64,000 bases of DNA from Theropithecus gelada (GCF_003255815.1 NC_037686.1:54037888-54101887); one strand, 5' to 3'. Counted from the stretch's first letter, positions 12,536-24,980 are shown. The notes: generated from the sequence alone by a model not told the origin. Program-made: numbers and translations.

Positions 12536-13840
12536 TTACATGCTATTTTAAATCAAAAAATAATAATAAGTTTCTACTTTAGTGCATCTGAATTTAAAAC
12601 TTAGAATATAAACTACTTTGCATATAAAATCATTGACTTTATTTTAAATGTATACAACATTATTGCCTAATATTTAGCAAGAACCAAGTAAGAAATGACT
12701 CAATTCTGAATCTATTCTGAGGCTGTTCTTAGGTTCCAGTAACTATGATCATGCCCAATATGTTACATGTAACATTCAGTCTTTTACCCCGGTTTTAGTC
12801 ATCGAGCCTCTGACTTGTTCCTCTAGGTCTGAGTCGCTTCTTTCAGTTTGATCCAGAACACCCTCTTGTCCCCTCAGGCCTCCTGCACAGGAAAACCTTG
12901 TTGCTGATCAGTCCTTCTAGCTCATTTTTAACTCCTTCCTGACACTCTCAGTTTGTTTCTTCTGGCATTAACCCATCGCTTCAATCATTAAATGTTTAGT
13001 TAGCATTTACTATGTTAAATAAACTGGTTTAGACTTGGTGGTACAGAAAAGCAGCAGCAGACACACGGAGTCATACTTTCTTCTGCAGGGTCTTGCCATC
13101 CTAACTAGATACCCACTAGGTACTACCACCAGACGTTCCTTCTTGAACTGGTTGCCTGGAATTGCTTGTTTCTACAGCATGTCTTAATGCATCTGTCAGA
13201 CAGACTTGCTACAATTTATTCAAGAAGTCAAAGCCTTCTTTGATCCCGAAGAAAATCAGCCACAGACTTCATGGAAAGTCAGTGAACATGAAAGGATAAA
13301 TGTGGCCTTCTACTTAGCATCTAGGCTACTCAGAATTCCAAGCATTTGGGACCAGGCCATTGGCTATTTAAACAAGAATGTAATCTGCTCAACAGCCTAC
13401 TGGCACTGAATCACTCCAAGCCTCCACATGTATCCATTGTTCCTCCTCTGCTCAGCAGAACTGCATGCATACAGAGCACTGCTTACATGGTGCCTTCACC
13501 CATCTGCCTTTTCCTGAATCCCAAGCCCAACACTGCCACCTGGATTCAAAGGCTATCACCATAATCCAGGACTATGCGTACCCACACACATGTGCCTCAG
13601 GAAGCTGGGCATCTGTCCCCCGAACCCAACTTTACAGAGACACAGGGTTCAGAAGAAGGGGCCCAGATAAAGGGAAATCCATCCATGTCACTGCAGTCAC
13701 CCTGAGGAAGGGGACTTTCCTTTAGGGAGCCCTTATTTCCCAAAATACACAAAAATCCAGCAGAGAAATGCTATGCATCCCTCTGGTAGTCAGCGTGTGA
13801 GAGAAGATGCAGCAGGTAGGAAACCAGCTTTTGTTGGAGA
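12536..13840. other. Noncoding DNA, possible L2 traces
   Basis: No gene is seen. Pyrimidine-rich text near 12,790-12,980 faintly resembles the L2 3' region, but I could not fix boundaries. ORFs at 13,206-13,725 overlap in different frames and show no domain. Confidence 0.4.
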
Positions 13841-13859
13841 CATGCCAACGTGCAGGGCA

Positions 13860-14040
13860 TCACAATGGATGTGATTCATATCCAATCTCACTTAACTCTT
13901 GAAGATGCCTTGGATTAGTTTTATCAAGCCCATTTCATTGATGAAGAAATAGATTCAGAGAAGTAAGCAGTTTAGTAGATCACGTTGAGCCTGTGTAGCA
14001 CAGCTGGGAGTCTTTCGATGACATAAGGCCACCCTTCCTA
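13860..14040 (-). mobile_element. MIR SINE, antisense
   Basis: 'ccaatctcacttaactcttg', 'cccatttcattgatgaagaa', 'gattcagagaagtaagcagt' and 'gtgtagcacagctgggagtc' follow the reverse-complemented MIR order. Confidence 0.7.
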
Positions 14041-15950
14041 GAAGGGTACAGCCACAGAGCCTCTGTGGGGCAACCTTCGTAAAGAGGAGTCAGTGATCAA
14101 CTTCAGGTGCTGAATGAAGCCAGAAGGACCTTTGACAGCTTAAAAAGAAAAAAAAAAAAAAGCAAAACCAATCTAGGAGCTTCTGGGCAATGAGTCGTTA
14201 TCAGCTTCCACATGAGCCTGCCAGTAGTCATGACACAAATTTGGTACTACCTGGCTGGAAGGAATATAAATTGTAGGATCTGGGTATGCCCCAGCCTCTC
14301 TGCTATCTCCCAGTGAGCGTACACCAGTCTTAGAACCATTTTCCTCTTCATCTCGCGAGTAGCATTGACTCTTAATTCTGTTCCAAAAGTAGTAACCCTT
14401 CAAGTTTACATGTGCATTTATTAATTGAACAAATACGTTTTGAACCATCAAAGGAGTTCTTGGGCCTTAGACATGAGATCAACGAGACTGGATCATTATC
14501 CCTAAAATGTTCACATTCCAGTAATGGAGACAAGTAGTTGAAGAGGTAGCTCAACATAATTTGCCAAGTACTGTAAGAGGTATTACAAAAGAAGTGTGAG
14601 CTGAGGGGTTTTGTGGGATCAGAGGAGAAAGGGGTTTAGATTCACCAACGTTTCCCTGACAAGGCAACACCCAAGCTATATGTGAAGGATGAATGATATA
14701 TATGATTATTAATTTATGTCTCTTGATGTGGTTTACAATCCAGGTGATCAGAGATAAACTCCAAGCCAAGTGGGGAATTTTTCTTTACAAATGTTTATAA
14801 CATAATAACATACTTCTTATCTTGAACTAAATGGAGCTACTGGTGTTTTTCTTCTGGCGTTTTTCATTTTTATCCCAAATCCTTCCGCATACTCACCAAA
14901 CGCTATAACTCTGGCTCAGGTAGCATTTGGAATATCAACCTCATGAGCCCACACAAATTTAATCTAGGCCCCAGTTTGGCACACTAGTTCTTAACTCTAG
15001 TGCATATTTATTTCCATAGAATCTCCAACTAAAAAAAAAAAAAAAAGAAAAAAGAAAAAAAGAAAAAAAAAAAAAACCTAGTTAGGATTCTTTTAAGTAG
15101 CATTCTCAATGCTAAATAAAAATTAAAAAGTGTCTTTTATCTTGGTTTGAAACTTTAAAAACAGACTGGCAAATATTCCCTGGATAAAAGATAAATATTT
15201 CAAGTGTCAGGACAGCAAATGCAAAGCTTTAACACTAAAACCTATCTGATTAATGCTAAGAGTCTTTAAGAGGTTCTTGGTGGGGCAGCTGTAGGGTATG
15301 TACTATCTGCAGGTCCTCGAGGTAGAAGCCAGACCTCAGAATGCTCTAAAGACTGAGTGATAACAGTTTCAAATCACCATGAAGCTTTCCTGCAAGGCAA
15401 GGTAAATCCTTCCATGAAGAAAATATATGCAGATTTAGCTAGTTTCCAAATGGAAAGATGAGCTGCAGAGCTTTATACCATTTGGAGGTTAAATTTGCCC
15501 AGTGGGAAGACCAGTTAAGGAGAATTACAGTAGTTTAGGCTTGAAAAAATAAAAAAAAAGAAAAGCAATGAATCAATGCTCCTAGATTGAGAGCAGTGCT
15601 CTTAGGCTTAATGTTATAGTAAGTTATTTTTCCTCTAGAAGAAAAGAAATGTTTTAAATTATATTATTATTGCAATTCATAAATAAGAATATGGCACTGA
15701 GTTATTTTAATCTGACACTGATGCTACCAATAATTACAGTTTTCCATTTCAGCAGACGGGTGCTACTATAAGAGGCAAGAAAAAAGCAAGTATAAATAAT
15801 ATCAACATATCTATGTTTTGACCATCAAGACTATTTTTAAAAGGAATTAATAAGAAATAAAATGAATCTAGTCAGCAAACATTCTGATGTTCTGTCTAGT
15901 TAAAGGCAATATTGATACTATTCGATACATATGTTACACAGCATGTAATA
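14041..15950. other. Noncoding DNA with A-rich runs
   Basis: No gene is seen. Sequence at about 14,410-14,560 ('tttattaattgaacaaatac', 'ttcacattccagtaatggag') resembles an ancient mammalian LINE-derived repeat. A purine A/G homopolymer-like run lies at 15,031-15,076 with no Alu or L1 body beside it. Confidence 0.45.
15031..15076. repeat. A-rich (An G) low-complexity run
   Basis: Runs of 6 to 16 A are separated by single G residues over 46 bases. It may be the decayed tail of a lost retroposon. Confidence 0.85.
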
Positions 15951-16271
15951 CAGACAGTCCCCAGCTTACAATGGTTCAACTTACAATTTTTTGACTGTAC
16001 AGTAGTGCAAAACTGTTGCACTTCCAATGTAATGTCCAGTATTCAATATTCAATAAACCCATTGTAAACTAAAAATATCCTAAGGCAAAAATGCATTCAA
16101 TACCCCTATCCTACCGTAGCCTATCATAGTTATTACAGCTTAGCTGTCATAGCTTAGCCTAGATAGGCTATGGTAGGATAGGGGTATTGAATGCATTTTT
16201 GCCTTAGGATGTTTTTAATTTACAATGGGTTTATCAGGACATAACCCCACCATAAGTCAAAGAGCATCTGT
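15951..16271. mobile_element. Tigger-type DNA transposon containing a large inverted duplication
   Basis: The left end reads 'cagacagtccccagcttaca' and the right end reads 'cataagtcaaagagcatctg', matching the inverted termini of a mammalian mariner/Tigger nonautonomous family; TA sits at both edges. Internally, 16,053-16,125 and 16,162-16,234 are 73-base inverted copies with three mismatches, separated by a 36-base spacer. The family has only short terminal repeats as I remember it, so the long palindrome appears secondary. Confidence 0.75.
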
Positions 16272-18374
16272 ATTCTCATTTCTAGAATAATGGTACCCTA
16301 GGAAGAGCCTGGTCTTGATTTTTGTCATGGTGGTGGTTTTATGGTTTTGTTTTAGTTTTTACCTGATGGCATGTATTTGGAGAGGAACAAAGAAAAAAGA
16401 ACAAAAAACCTGATGGGTTCACAAAGTCCAAAACCAGTACCTTCAGGGTTCGACCTGACATTGAGAGCAAAGCTTCTAATCAAGCCAAAAATTTCCAGTT
16501 GAGGTCAAAGTCAGTTCAGTTTAAAAAATGTTAAGGAATGTTCTTGTTCCATTGTTTAGCATCCCAGTTTTTTAAATCATACAGTAAGTAACTAATTTCT
16601 ACAGATATTGAAGACATTTAAGTAAAACCTAACTGAGCTCTTGTCTTGAAACCTATGCCACAGGATCAAGTAGTTTGGCTTGCAGATTTTGTACAAAATT
16701 AGTGTCAGAGGATACTTTGAATATGCTTTAAAACTAGCCTGTTCAAAGTCCAGAAGCTTCCATATCCAAAACACTCACTATGCCTTTGTAGATCATTTTT
16801 ATCCATTTTTCAAAGAAATAAATGCTATCAGATATCAGAAGGATGATTCATCCTCAATAATGTAAATGTGATCAATCTTTGACTCCATCCCAGTAACTGG
16901 AAGATTAAACATATATGGTTCATCACTTTCTTTAGCACAGTAGAGATAATTCAAGGAAGAAGGATAATAATGGAGGCATGCAATACTTCTGTCAGAGCGG
17001 AGAAGAGAATCAGGAGAGGGCTCAAAGACAGCTTAGAATAGTTTGCTCTCTTGATATCAATCATTGATGTCACTATGGAAAAAAAAAAACAATCCTGATG
17101 TAAATATGTCACCAAAAAGCATTGCCAAACATCCCCAACTTTGCTGCATTCACTGTGGATGAAAGAAGCCTCTTTAGAAACGGAATACAAGAAATTCCAT
17201 TCTAAAAACAAGGTTTGAAACTAAAATATCTGTTCCTGGTCTCAAATGTGCTACATCACAGCTCTATTCAGCCATGAATCCCCAGTGTCCAGGCCAGCAG
17301 TAATAGACATAAAATAAATGTTTATGAATAAATGAGTGAACTACTGATAGGCTAAATGCACCTAACTATGTGAAAGCAAACAACAGTTACACAATTATAA
17401 AGCAACTAACAAAAGCCTGGAATGTTTTTATTTCCAGTTGCCCTTACAGTTGCCCACTCTGGCTTTTCCTTTATATGCTAACTGTTCCAGTCCTTAATTT
17501 CTCCTTCTGGAAACTGGGGCAAACCTATTGTATCAGAGATGCTCATGACCAAAACAAACAAATGACAACAACAACAACAAACCAAGTAGGCTCTGTTACC
17601 TACTAAAAACATAGCCAGAAACCTGGAAAGGCTTTTCAGCAGACAGAAAGCACAACTGCAGATGTGCCTGGATACCAAAATACTAAATCCTAAAAGAATT
17701 TTTAAGTTTCTATGTTATTTATATGTATATATTATCTCTTTATATACTATGTGAGTATATATCATAGTCAAGTGTATATATATATCATATAATACACAAT
17801 ATATAGTTAGTTAAGTACACATAGTTAAATGTAACTATATACCATATATATATATAAATTGCTTTCTACATAATCCCTAAATATGAGGTCCCACAAGAGT
17901 GTATCCAATGTCTTTGGAAGATTAGAATTCCAGTAAGTCCACTCCCCGGATATACTATGCAGTTTCTTCAGCTCAGGTCTTGCCATTTCCTCACGGTTCT
18001 GTCGAGAAGTGACTCCTGCTCTTAGAACTCACAGATGTCTCCCATTTATCCACTTTTATCTCCCTTCCTCTCTTACTACCCTCCACAGAATACCCCTCTT
18101 GATCCTCCTTCTTAGAGATATGCAGCATCATTTCTTCAAAGAGCTTTGGCATCTCGAAAAATAAGAAGAGCCTTTGGTTTCAAGCAGTTTCTGCTTTCTG
18201 TTCACTCACTTTAAGCTGTTCCTGAGGTAAGAAACTATAAGGTCTTGATACCTGTCTGAAAAGGTAGGAAGGAAAAATGTGGAGAGAAAAAAAAAGAAAT
18301 ATTTCAATAGCAGTCACAACTTTCCTGCTTTTATTATCTCTAAAACAACACCTTAGCCCACGTTCACCAAAATC
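16272..18374. other. Noncoding DNA with an L2 tail and an AT-rich run
   Basis: No gene is seen. About 17,270-17,340 ('aatccccagtgtccaggcca', 'ataaatgtttatgaataaat') looks like an L2 3' end on the plus strand. About 17,715-17,860 is rich in TATA and ATATAC dinucleotide runs. Confidence 0.5.
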
Positions 18375-18725
18375 ATTCATTCATTCATTCAACAAGCATT
18401 GATTAAGACCTTCCTGTGTACTCAGCACTTGGAGGAAGTGTTCCATGTGCATAATGCCAACATGGTTCCTGCTCTCTTAAGAGTTTACCATCTAGTTACA
18501 GAGACCAAATGACAGGTAAATGAAGACAGGGTAAAAGCGCTGATATAGGGAACTCAGGGCGAAAGAGGGGACAGCAAATCCCAGGCATAGGGCCTGGAGC
18601 CAATGAAGGTTTCCCAAATAAGTGACATCTAAGGAAAGCGTGAAGGAAGAGTGAGGATCAACCAGGAAAATGAAGGTGGGAGGAGAGAGAGAGGAAATGA
18701 AGGAAGGAAGATTTCAGGCTTTGAA
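18375..18725 (+). repeat. Ancient mammalian LINE-derived interspersed repeat (class uncertain)
   Basis: 'cattcattcattcattcaac', 'cctgctctcttaagagttta', 'gaaggtttcccaaataagtg' and 'gtgacatctaaggaaagcgt' follow the order of a widespread old repeat that begins 'attcaacaaatatttattga'. Related blocks recur at 19,495-19,870, 44,220-44,690, 53,060-53,230 and 60,840-60,920. I cannot assign the family with confidence. Confidence 0.5.
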
Positions 18726-19186
18726 AAATAGCCTGTGCACACATTCAGAAAGTGGAAAAAAAAAAAAAAAGCAGCCAAAGATCTAGAAGACAGTCCAATC
18801 AGTCCAATATGTCTGGAGAAGAGAAACCCAAATATGTCGCTGATAAGCAGGTGTCAAATCCAGAAAGGTCTTCAGCTTGTTAAAGAGTTTAGGTTTCCTA
18901 CTACGGGCAATGTGAGCTTTAAGGGGTTTTAAGCAAGAAAAAAACGGCACCTTAGCTGTGGTGTAGAGAACCTAGAATCAGGGAGTCTGGTGTAAAATCA
19001 GTTTCAGTTGTCCAGGTGAGAGATGATGGAGCATAAACTAGAGTAGTGGCAGTAGAGACGTCAGGAAGGAGAGGAATTTGAGAGAAATAGAAGAGAGATC
19101 CAACAAATCTAGGAGCAAATCTGGGTGTTTGCACTGAGAGGAGAGGTGTCAAGGATTAATCCATCCACTTAATAAAAATGTCCTGA

Positions 19187-19486
19187 GGCTGGGCGTGGTG
19201 GCTCACACCTGTAATCCCAGCACTTTGGGAGGCCGAGGCGGGCGGACCACTTGAGCTCAGGAGTTTGTGACCAGCCTGGTCAACACGGTGAATCCTTGTC
19301 TCTACTAAAAATACAAAAAAATTAGCCGGGCGTGGTAGCAGGCGCCTGTTATCCCAGCTACTTGGGAGGCTGAGGCAGGAGAATGACTTGAACATGGGAG
19401 GCGGAGGTTGCAGTGAGCCAAGATCATGCCACTGCACTCCAGCCTGGGCGACAGAGGGACACTCCATCTCAAAAAAAAAAAAAAAA
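19187..19486 (+). mobile_element. AluS-type SINE with target-site duplication
   Basis: A full dimeric Alu runs from 'ggctgggcgtggtggctcac' through the A-rich linker to 'ccactgcactccagcctggg' and a 16-base poly(A). The 13-base sequence aaaaatgtcctga occurs before it (19,174-19,186) and overlaps the tail end (19,482-19,494), a target-site duplication. The left monomer has recognisable A and B box regions. An apparent 151-residue minus-strand ORF over it is the well-known antisense Alu reading. Confidence 0.97.
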
Positions 19487-19494
19487 TGTCCTGA

Positions 19495-19870
19495 GTCCCT
19501 TCTACATACAAGCACTGTTCTAAGTGCCAAGAACACAAGGACGACCAGGAAAGTCACACTTCCTAAGGTGAAAATATAGAGAGAATCACAAACTAAACCT
19601 GTAGCCACCAAAACAAAATTATAATTAAAATCATATCAAGAGCTATGAAGAAAAATAAAGATAAAGAATACGGTAAGAGAGCATAATGGGGAACTTGTCG
19701 AGATTAGAAGGTTAAGGAAGACTTCTCTGAAGTTGTAACCTTGAAGCTAATTCCTGAAGTGCTGAGCCAAGAGACAAATAGAGGAGTGTCCAAGGCAGAA
19801 GAAAGAATGTGAAGAGAAGCAGCAGTATTTATTAAGAAATATTCAAAAGGAGTATCCATAGGCCTTGTGA
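19495..19870 (+). repeat. Ancient LINE-derived repeat, second copy
   Basis: 'ccttctacatacaagcactg', 'ttctaagtgccaagaacaca', 'gaaggttaaggaagacttct' and 'gtgctgagccaagagacaaa' match the same old repeat class as 18,375-18,725. The Alu at 19,187 sits at its left end. Confidence 0.45.
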
Positions 19871-20120
19871 CCAATGGGGTGTGTGGACCAAGGGAGAAGG
19901 ATGCCTAAGGGATCATTCCCAGATCTCAGACATGAACAACTAAGGGGCAGCCCCAGATAACAATGAGCTCTTTCAGCACAATCTCTTTCTTCATAACAAA
20001 CTGCCAAGCACTAGGCATCAAACATTTTTTCTGTGTGAGATGTGGTGACACAACTCATTGTCTTCAGACAGGCTGGCCAGACTCAAAGTCAGAAAAAAAT
20101 GGGTATAAACTATTTTTTTC

Positions 20121-20448
20121 AGCCAGGCACAGTGGTTCATGCCTGTAATCCCAGCACTTTGGGAGGCCGAGGTGGATGGATCACTTGAGGTCAGGAGTTT
20201 GAGATCTGCCTGGTCAACATGGCAAAACCCGATGTCTACTAAAAAAAAAAAATACAAAAATTAGCCAGGTGTAGCGGTACACACCTGTAAATCCCAGCTA
20301 TTCAGGAGGCTGGGGCAGGAGAATCGCATGAACCCAAGAGGTGGAGGTAGCAGTAAGCTTAGATTGTGCCACTGCACTCCAGCCTGGGTGACAGAGCAAG
20401 ACTCCATCTCAATAAATAAATAAATAAATAAGTAAATAAATAAATACT
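20121..20448 (+). mobile_element. Alu SINE, diverged, with (AAAT)n tail
   Basis: It starts at 'agccaggcacagtggttcat' and shows both monomers, the central 12-base A-run linker and a right monomer ending 'gacagagcaagactccatct', followed by AATA/AATAAATA repeats from about 20,410. The tail has become a tetranucleotide microsatellite. Mutations such as 'ctgtaaatcccagctattca' mark it as an older S- or J-type copy. Confidence 0.95.
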
Positions 20449-20896
20449 CTTTTTGTCTTCATACAGAGAATCCACCCCTCCTCTTTGCAGCTTTTCTCCT
20501 GAGTATGACCATGTCACCTTCTTGAGTCTCTACAAAGACCAAGGCCTTCAACTGAGTTGTAGGCACTGCTCTGCTAAGCCCCAGTTGAGAATGATTCTGA
20601 TTAATTAGTAATGGCCAGGAAGGTTCTAGCCCTTTCAGATGACTGGTTTACACTCCAAAGGGAATATTTCATGCCTTAAGCTACTACTGATTTTCACACA
20701 TTTTAAACAGTAGAATCATTTTATCAAACTTACAAATTTATTCTTACAAAGAAGCTCAGCCAAGAGACAAATGAAAAGGGAGCGGTTCTGGAGGAAGCTG
20801 GGGCAGAGGGTCCTGAGCCTCACCCATCGTTCTCCTCACCTCCTTGCCTCTCCCAAGTTATCCCTGTAGAATTTAGAGCTTTTGCCCCAATTCAAG

Positions 20897-21136
20897 GTTA
20901 AGTTGGGGGAAAACAGCAGAAATCTGGGATCAAGTAAGAAACAGGTCTTCTCAAATCATAATATGAAAGCTAGCAAAAAATAAAAGGAAAGTAAACCCAA
21001 CAATTCTTATGATACTTTTCTTTTTATAAAAATGATGTCTTAACTATCCATTACAGTATGCGCGAAATGAAAACAGAACAGGCAAATCATCTGTCAGGGC
21101 TTGGCAAGAAGCAGATGGGACTCTCAGGCTGGGTCA
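20897..21136 (+). repeat. Donor copy of a 240-base dispersed duplication
   Basis: This block lies in otherwise unassigned DNA. It recurs in direct orientation at 34,933-35,172 inside a LINE-1 ORF2, gap-free, with 8 mismatches in 240 bases by my count. Because L1 sequence is interrupted at the other site and the flanks here are not L1, this is the likely source copy. It has no poly(A) and no L1 or Alu content. Confidence 0.9.
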
Positions 21137-23034
21137 TTTGAGGGAAGTTGAGTAAATGCATACACCCATGTGAGAGGCACAGGAATAACAGTGAATCCCA
21201 TTAAAGCAGGCTGGAGTGATCATCTGTGGGGTATGAGGAGAGGCCCAGTTAGGAACAGGTTCCCTAAGTCAGGGAGCAGCCAGCCTGGGTGCCTCCTTAG
21301 GAAAAAGGCTGAGGAAAATGCTGTTACCTTACTCAGATTTAACTGTGACCTCCTGTACCCAAAAGCCAGAAAACAAGGAAACCCGTCGAGACATACCCTC
21401 AGAGCTGAGTGAAAAAGGGTAGAAACTAAATCTGGAGCAAGAAACAGGAAATACGCAGCACAGGCAATTAACATGACTTGTAGGTGCATGAATATTTTAA
21501 TATAATTTGAATACTTGGATTACAGTAAAACATCACAGCATGCGACATTATATAAAATAGCAATTCGTATAGTGTTAAGTTCAGGAAAATGATGTAAGCT
21601 CATAAATGCTAAAAATAATACCTGTGACATCATGGGGCAATTATTTGGGTTTTTAAATATTTCTCCCTGGGGCATGTAAGAAAAATTTGTTTGACCTTTA
21701 GTTAAAGACCATCTCAGGCAGAGAATTGATTGCATCTGCCCTCCAAGGTGATCATAAAGACAATCTCACAGCACAATTGCTACAGAGAAGCTTTTTCCTC
21801 AGGTTTTTCTTCGAATGATATGGTAAAAATATTTAGGTGACAGCATCATGGCCAAATGCCTCCGAAACCTGCCCTCCAAATTTTGAGGGAGTTAGTACTT
21901 AAACTGCTTTGTGAATGTCTTTATTTCGCCACTGTGCTTGGGGACCAGCACTCACATACATGTTTGATTGGCATGCTAACCAGACACAGGATGAATGCAA
22001 TTAAAGTATGCCTTATTTTTCCTTTTCTAAAGTTTCTTTGGATAGGCTGCAGGTAAACTGGGGTAACTCGGATATTTTCCACCGGTAACACTCTGACCGA
22101 GGCTCCCTTCTCCTAGTGTCTCTCCACTGCACTAACAGGCTCTCACTGGAATCTCCTGCCTGACAGTCTTCCCTACCAGGACCTGCTAAGGCTTCAGGAA
22201 GGTCACTCTCCTCCCAGAAGGGACCAAAATGGAGTCTTCAGGGAACACTCCCATGGCAAAAGGGAGTTAACCCTAGGTCTCTCCTCTCCTTTCTCTCTCC
22301 CCACCCTACCCCACCCACGGCCCATGCCTCCCTTTCTCCTCAGCTCTCTCTCTCTCTTCCCCCCCTGCTCCTCCCACCACAGGCCATGCTGTTTTAGCTT
22401 TCACTAAGTGAAATCAGGCACCAGACCCCACTGTCCCCAGCTCCAGGAAACTGGGCTTTTCAAGAGGTCCTTCCCAGCTCTCCACCTGCAGTACAGGAAA
22501 GCAGTCAGACTCTCCAATGAGGTCCACGCAGGAAGGCATCTCTCTCTTTTGTCAATTTCTGAGCCATCTCACCAGTTCTCAGTCACTGACATTGAAATTT
22601 CCTCTTGGAGTTTGGCATCTCACTTTTAAATTTCACATCTATTCTATTTCAGTGTCTTGGACAAGATTTAAAAGTTAACATTCTATTATACATTCATATG
22701 TACATTCATATACACATCCATATTCGATTTTATACTTTATACATTTAGAGCTTTGAGGTTTTGATGGTTCAACTCTGAGACTCCACTAACTACGAAGAAA
22801 CCTGATTGCTGTCTGATGGAAGCTTTCATACAGTAAATAGGAGCAAGTCTAAAACTTACCTACCTATTTATCTATCATTTTGTATGGATGGAATTTAAAG
22901 ATGGCTGTAAATATGCAATAACATATTTTAATGGAAGACATTAGGAAAAGCATTAACTGATTTTATATAATCCCTTGAGTTGGGCTGCATTTTATTTAAT
23001 GACTGGAATGTAAATAATTAAATAGGTGATTATT
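21137..23034. other. Noncoding DNA with a pyrimidine-rich patch
   Basis: No gene is seen. About 22,255-22,385 is strongly C/T-rich, with a (CT)n run near 22,345-22,358 and a C(6) run. Short ORFs here carry no recognisable domain. Confidence 0.5.
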
Positions 23035-23185
23035 CTGTACCACTGATTCTTCTGCATATATAAAAATCACATGGGGGCCATTAAAATTAAGATTCCTTGG
23101 AATGTCTCCAGCCTTCTCCATTTTATTAAGGTGATTCTGATGCATAGGTTAAAAAAAAATACATTTGAGAAATTTCTCTATATCC
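23035..23185. mobile_element. Possible MER5-type hAT fragment
   Basis: 'atataaaaatcacatggggg', 'aggtgattctgatgcatagg' and 'acatttgagaaatttct' follow the MER5 order with an A-run insertion. Very diverged. Confidence 0.45.
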
Positions 23186-23552
23186 TGATGATATGCAAAC
23201 CCTAATACAACTGTAGGTACATTCGGGCCTGACACAGGGACATCTACTTTCATATACCTAAAAGATGCCCTTTCACGAGCCTCAGTCAGCATCCTGACCA
23301 GTTAATCAAGAAGATTATTTAAAGCTGAAATCACAAAAACAACTGAAAAAATCCACATCTCTCTTTAACTTCAAATATAACATTTACTTATTCACCAGTC
23401 TTTATGGGGCTATCTTTTATTTTAGCATACTTCTTCCGGTTATTCTAAAAGACCATTCTTTCCCAAGCTACACTCCAAATGTATTCACTGCAATTCCGTT
23501 TGGGTTTCTTTAAAGTGGAGTCAGAACCTAAATACAAACTCAATGCAAATCC

Positions 23553-23866
23553 TTTTTTTTTTTTTTTTTTTTTAATTTTTGTTTTTGAGACAGAGTCTTA
23601 CTCTGTCGCCCAGGCGGGAGTGCTGTGGCACAATCTCAGCTCATTGCAATCTCTGCCTGCTGGGTTCAGTGATTCTTCTGCCTCGGCCTGCCAAGTAGGT
23701 GGGATTACAGGTGCGCACTGCCAAGCCTGGCTAATTTTGTATTTTTAGTAGAGATGGGGTTTCACCATGTTGGCCAGGCTGGTCTCAAACTCCTGACCTC
23801 AAGTGATCCACCCGCCTTGGCCTCCCAAAGTGCTGGGATTACAGGCATGAGCCACCATGCCTGGCC
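23553..23866 (-). mobile_element. AluS-type SINE, antisense
   Basis: A poly(T) of about 19 bases and a second T-rich segment precede 'gagacagagtcttactctgt', followed by both Alu monomers in reverse and an end at 'ccaccatgcctggcc'. Full length, with scattered substitutions. Its antisense contains potential pyrimidine-tract and AG splice-acceptor-like sequences, as most antisense Alus do, but there is no gene context to use them. Confidence 0.95.
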
Positions 23867-24187
23867 CATTTCTTGACTTCTATTATTTCCTTCTAGTATT
23901 TTATAGCTATATAAAATACATAAAATTATAGTACACACCTAGTTTTACAGCAATACATTTTAGTTACTCACCTCAAGTATCTTCAAAACACTCAGCTTAG
24001 TTTTCTTAAAAATAAAATCCAAAATCCCTGTTTCTTTATTGAATTCATAGGGCACTAGTTAAGGTAGGTTCAATCAGGTTAAATGACAGCAATAACAAGA
24101 GTAGCACAAGTTTGGGTAAGAAAACCACTGACTTGGTAAGAATATGACTCACCTGTGGGGAGCAGAAGTGCAGGGTTGCACGAGAGT
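23867..24187. other. Noncoding DNA, no gene seen
   Basis: AT-rich spacer between an Alu and a hAT-type fragment; nothing recognised. Confidence 0.5.
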
Positions 24188-24345
24188 AGGAGTTGGCAAA
24201 TGTTTTCTTAAAGAGCCATATCATAAATCCTTTATTCTGTCAACCACTCAACTCTCCCTTGTGACATAAAAGGAGCCATATAAGTAAACGAATGGGTGTG
24301 GCTGTGTTCCAATAAACCATTTTGTTATAAAAAATAAGCAGCTAG
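24188..24345. mobile_element. hAT-Charlie-type nonautonomous element (MER58-like)
   Basis: 'ggagttggcaaatgttttct', 'caaccactcaactctccctt', 'agtaaacgaatgggtgtggc' and 'tgtgttccaataaaccattt' match the same family as 4,443-4,525 in the opposite orientation, and are better preserved here. Family name tentative. Confidence 0.7.
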
Positions 24346-24381
24346 CCCATAAATATGAGTTGGATAACACTTGGACTAGAT

Positions 24382-24545
24382 CAATGGATTTCATGCATTA
24401 ATTAGTGTGCATCAAAGTCAACCAGCATTTCTAATTTGGTAGGTATAGGGTGAGGCCTGAGAACTTGCACTTCTAACAAATCCCCAAGTGATGCTGATTC
24501 TGCAGGTGCTGGTCCAGGGATCACTCTTTGAGAACCACCAGACTT
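24382..24545 (+). mobile_element. MER5A-type hAT nonautonomous transposon
   Basis: The MER5A body is clear: 'gtgcatcaaagtcaaccagc', 'ctgagaacttgcacttctaa', 'caaatccccaagtgatgctg' and the terminal 'tctttgagaaccacca'. The 5' terminus is worn. Confidence 0.85.
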
Positions 24546-24980
24546 GACTTTAACTGATTGGCTGTAGATGCCCAGTGAGCTGCGAGCAATGGTTTGTATA
24601 TTTAATGAAGGTGTTTTATCCCAGGCTCCCTTGAAAACTAAGCCCTAAGAAAAACGTATTAGCTAATGCTTTGACAGGCAGAGGAACCCAAGAAAACAAG
24701 AATAAGGGAAAAGGAGAAGTGATAGGGGGAATGAGTGAGAGCAAAAACATGAAGGTATGTTTCTAAATAGGTCACAACTTCATAACAAACATAGCTGGTT
24801 GCCTGATCTCACAAGTTGTCTCCATACAGCCTACAAAACTACTATTTCTCAAAATAGTCTTTGATGGGGAAGAAGGATGAGGATTCTATCTGCTGGCTTC
24901 TTCCCCCATTATTGGTTGAAACTCACCAGCATGTCCAGTTGTGTTTTCTCTCCCTGCCATGCAGTTGCAGAGGTAGTCAG
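24546..24980. other. Noncoding DNA, no gene seen
   Basis: Unassigned sequence before the LTR; nothing recognised. Confidence 0.5.

Noticed and set aside
19156..19611. 151-residue minus-strand ORF, with a 77-residue ORF beside it
   Set aside because: It is the antisense reading of an Alu (WHDLGSLQPPPP, SASQSAGITGVSHHAQ type text), a common false protein.
23479..23748. 89-residue plus-strand ORF
   Set aside because: Its C-terminal half is antisense Alu (SVAQAGVLWHNL); no gene context.
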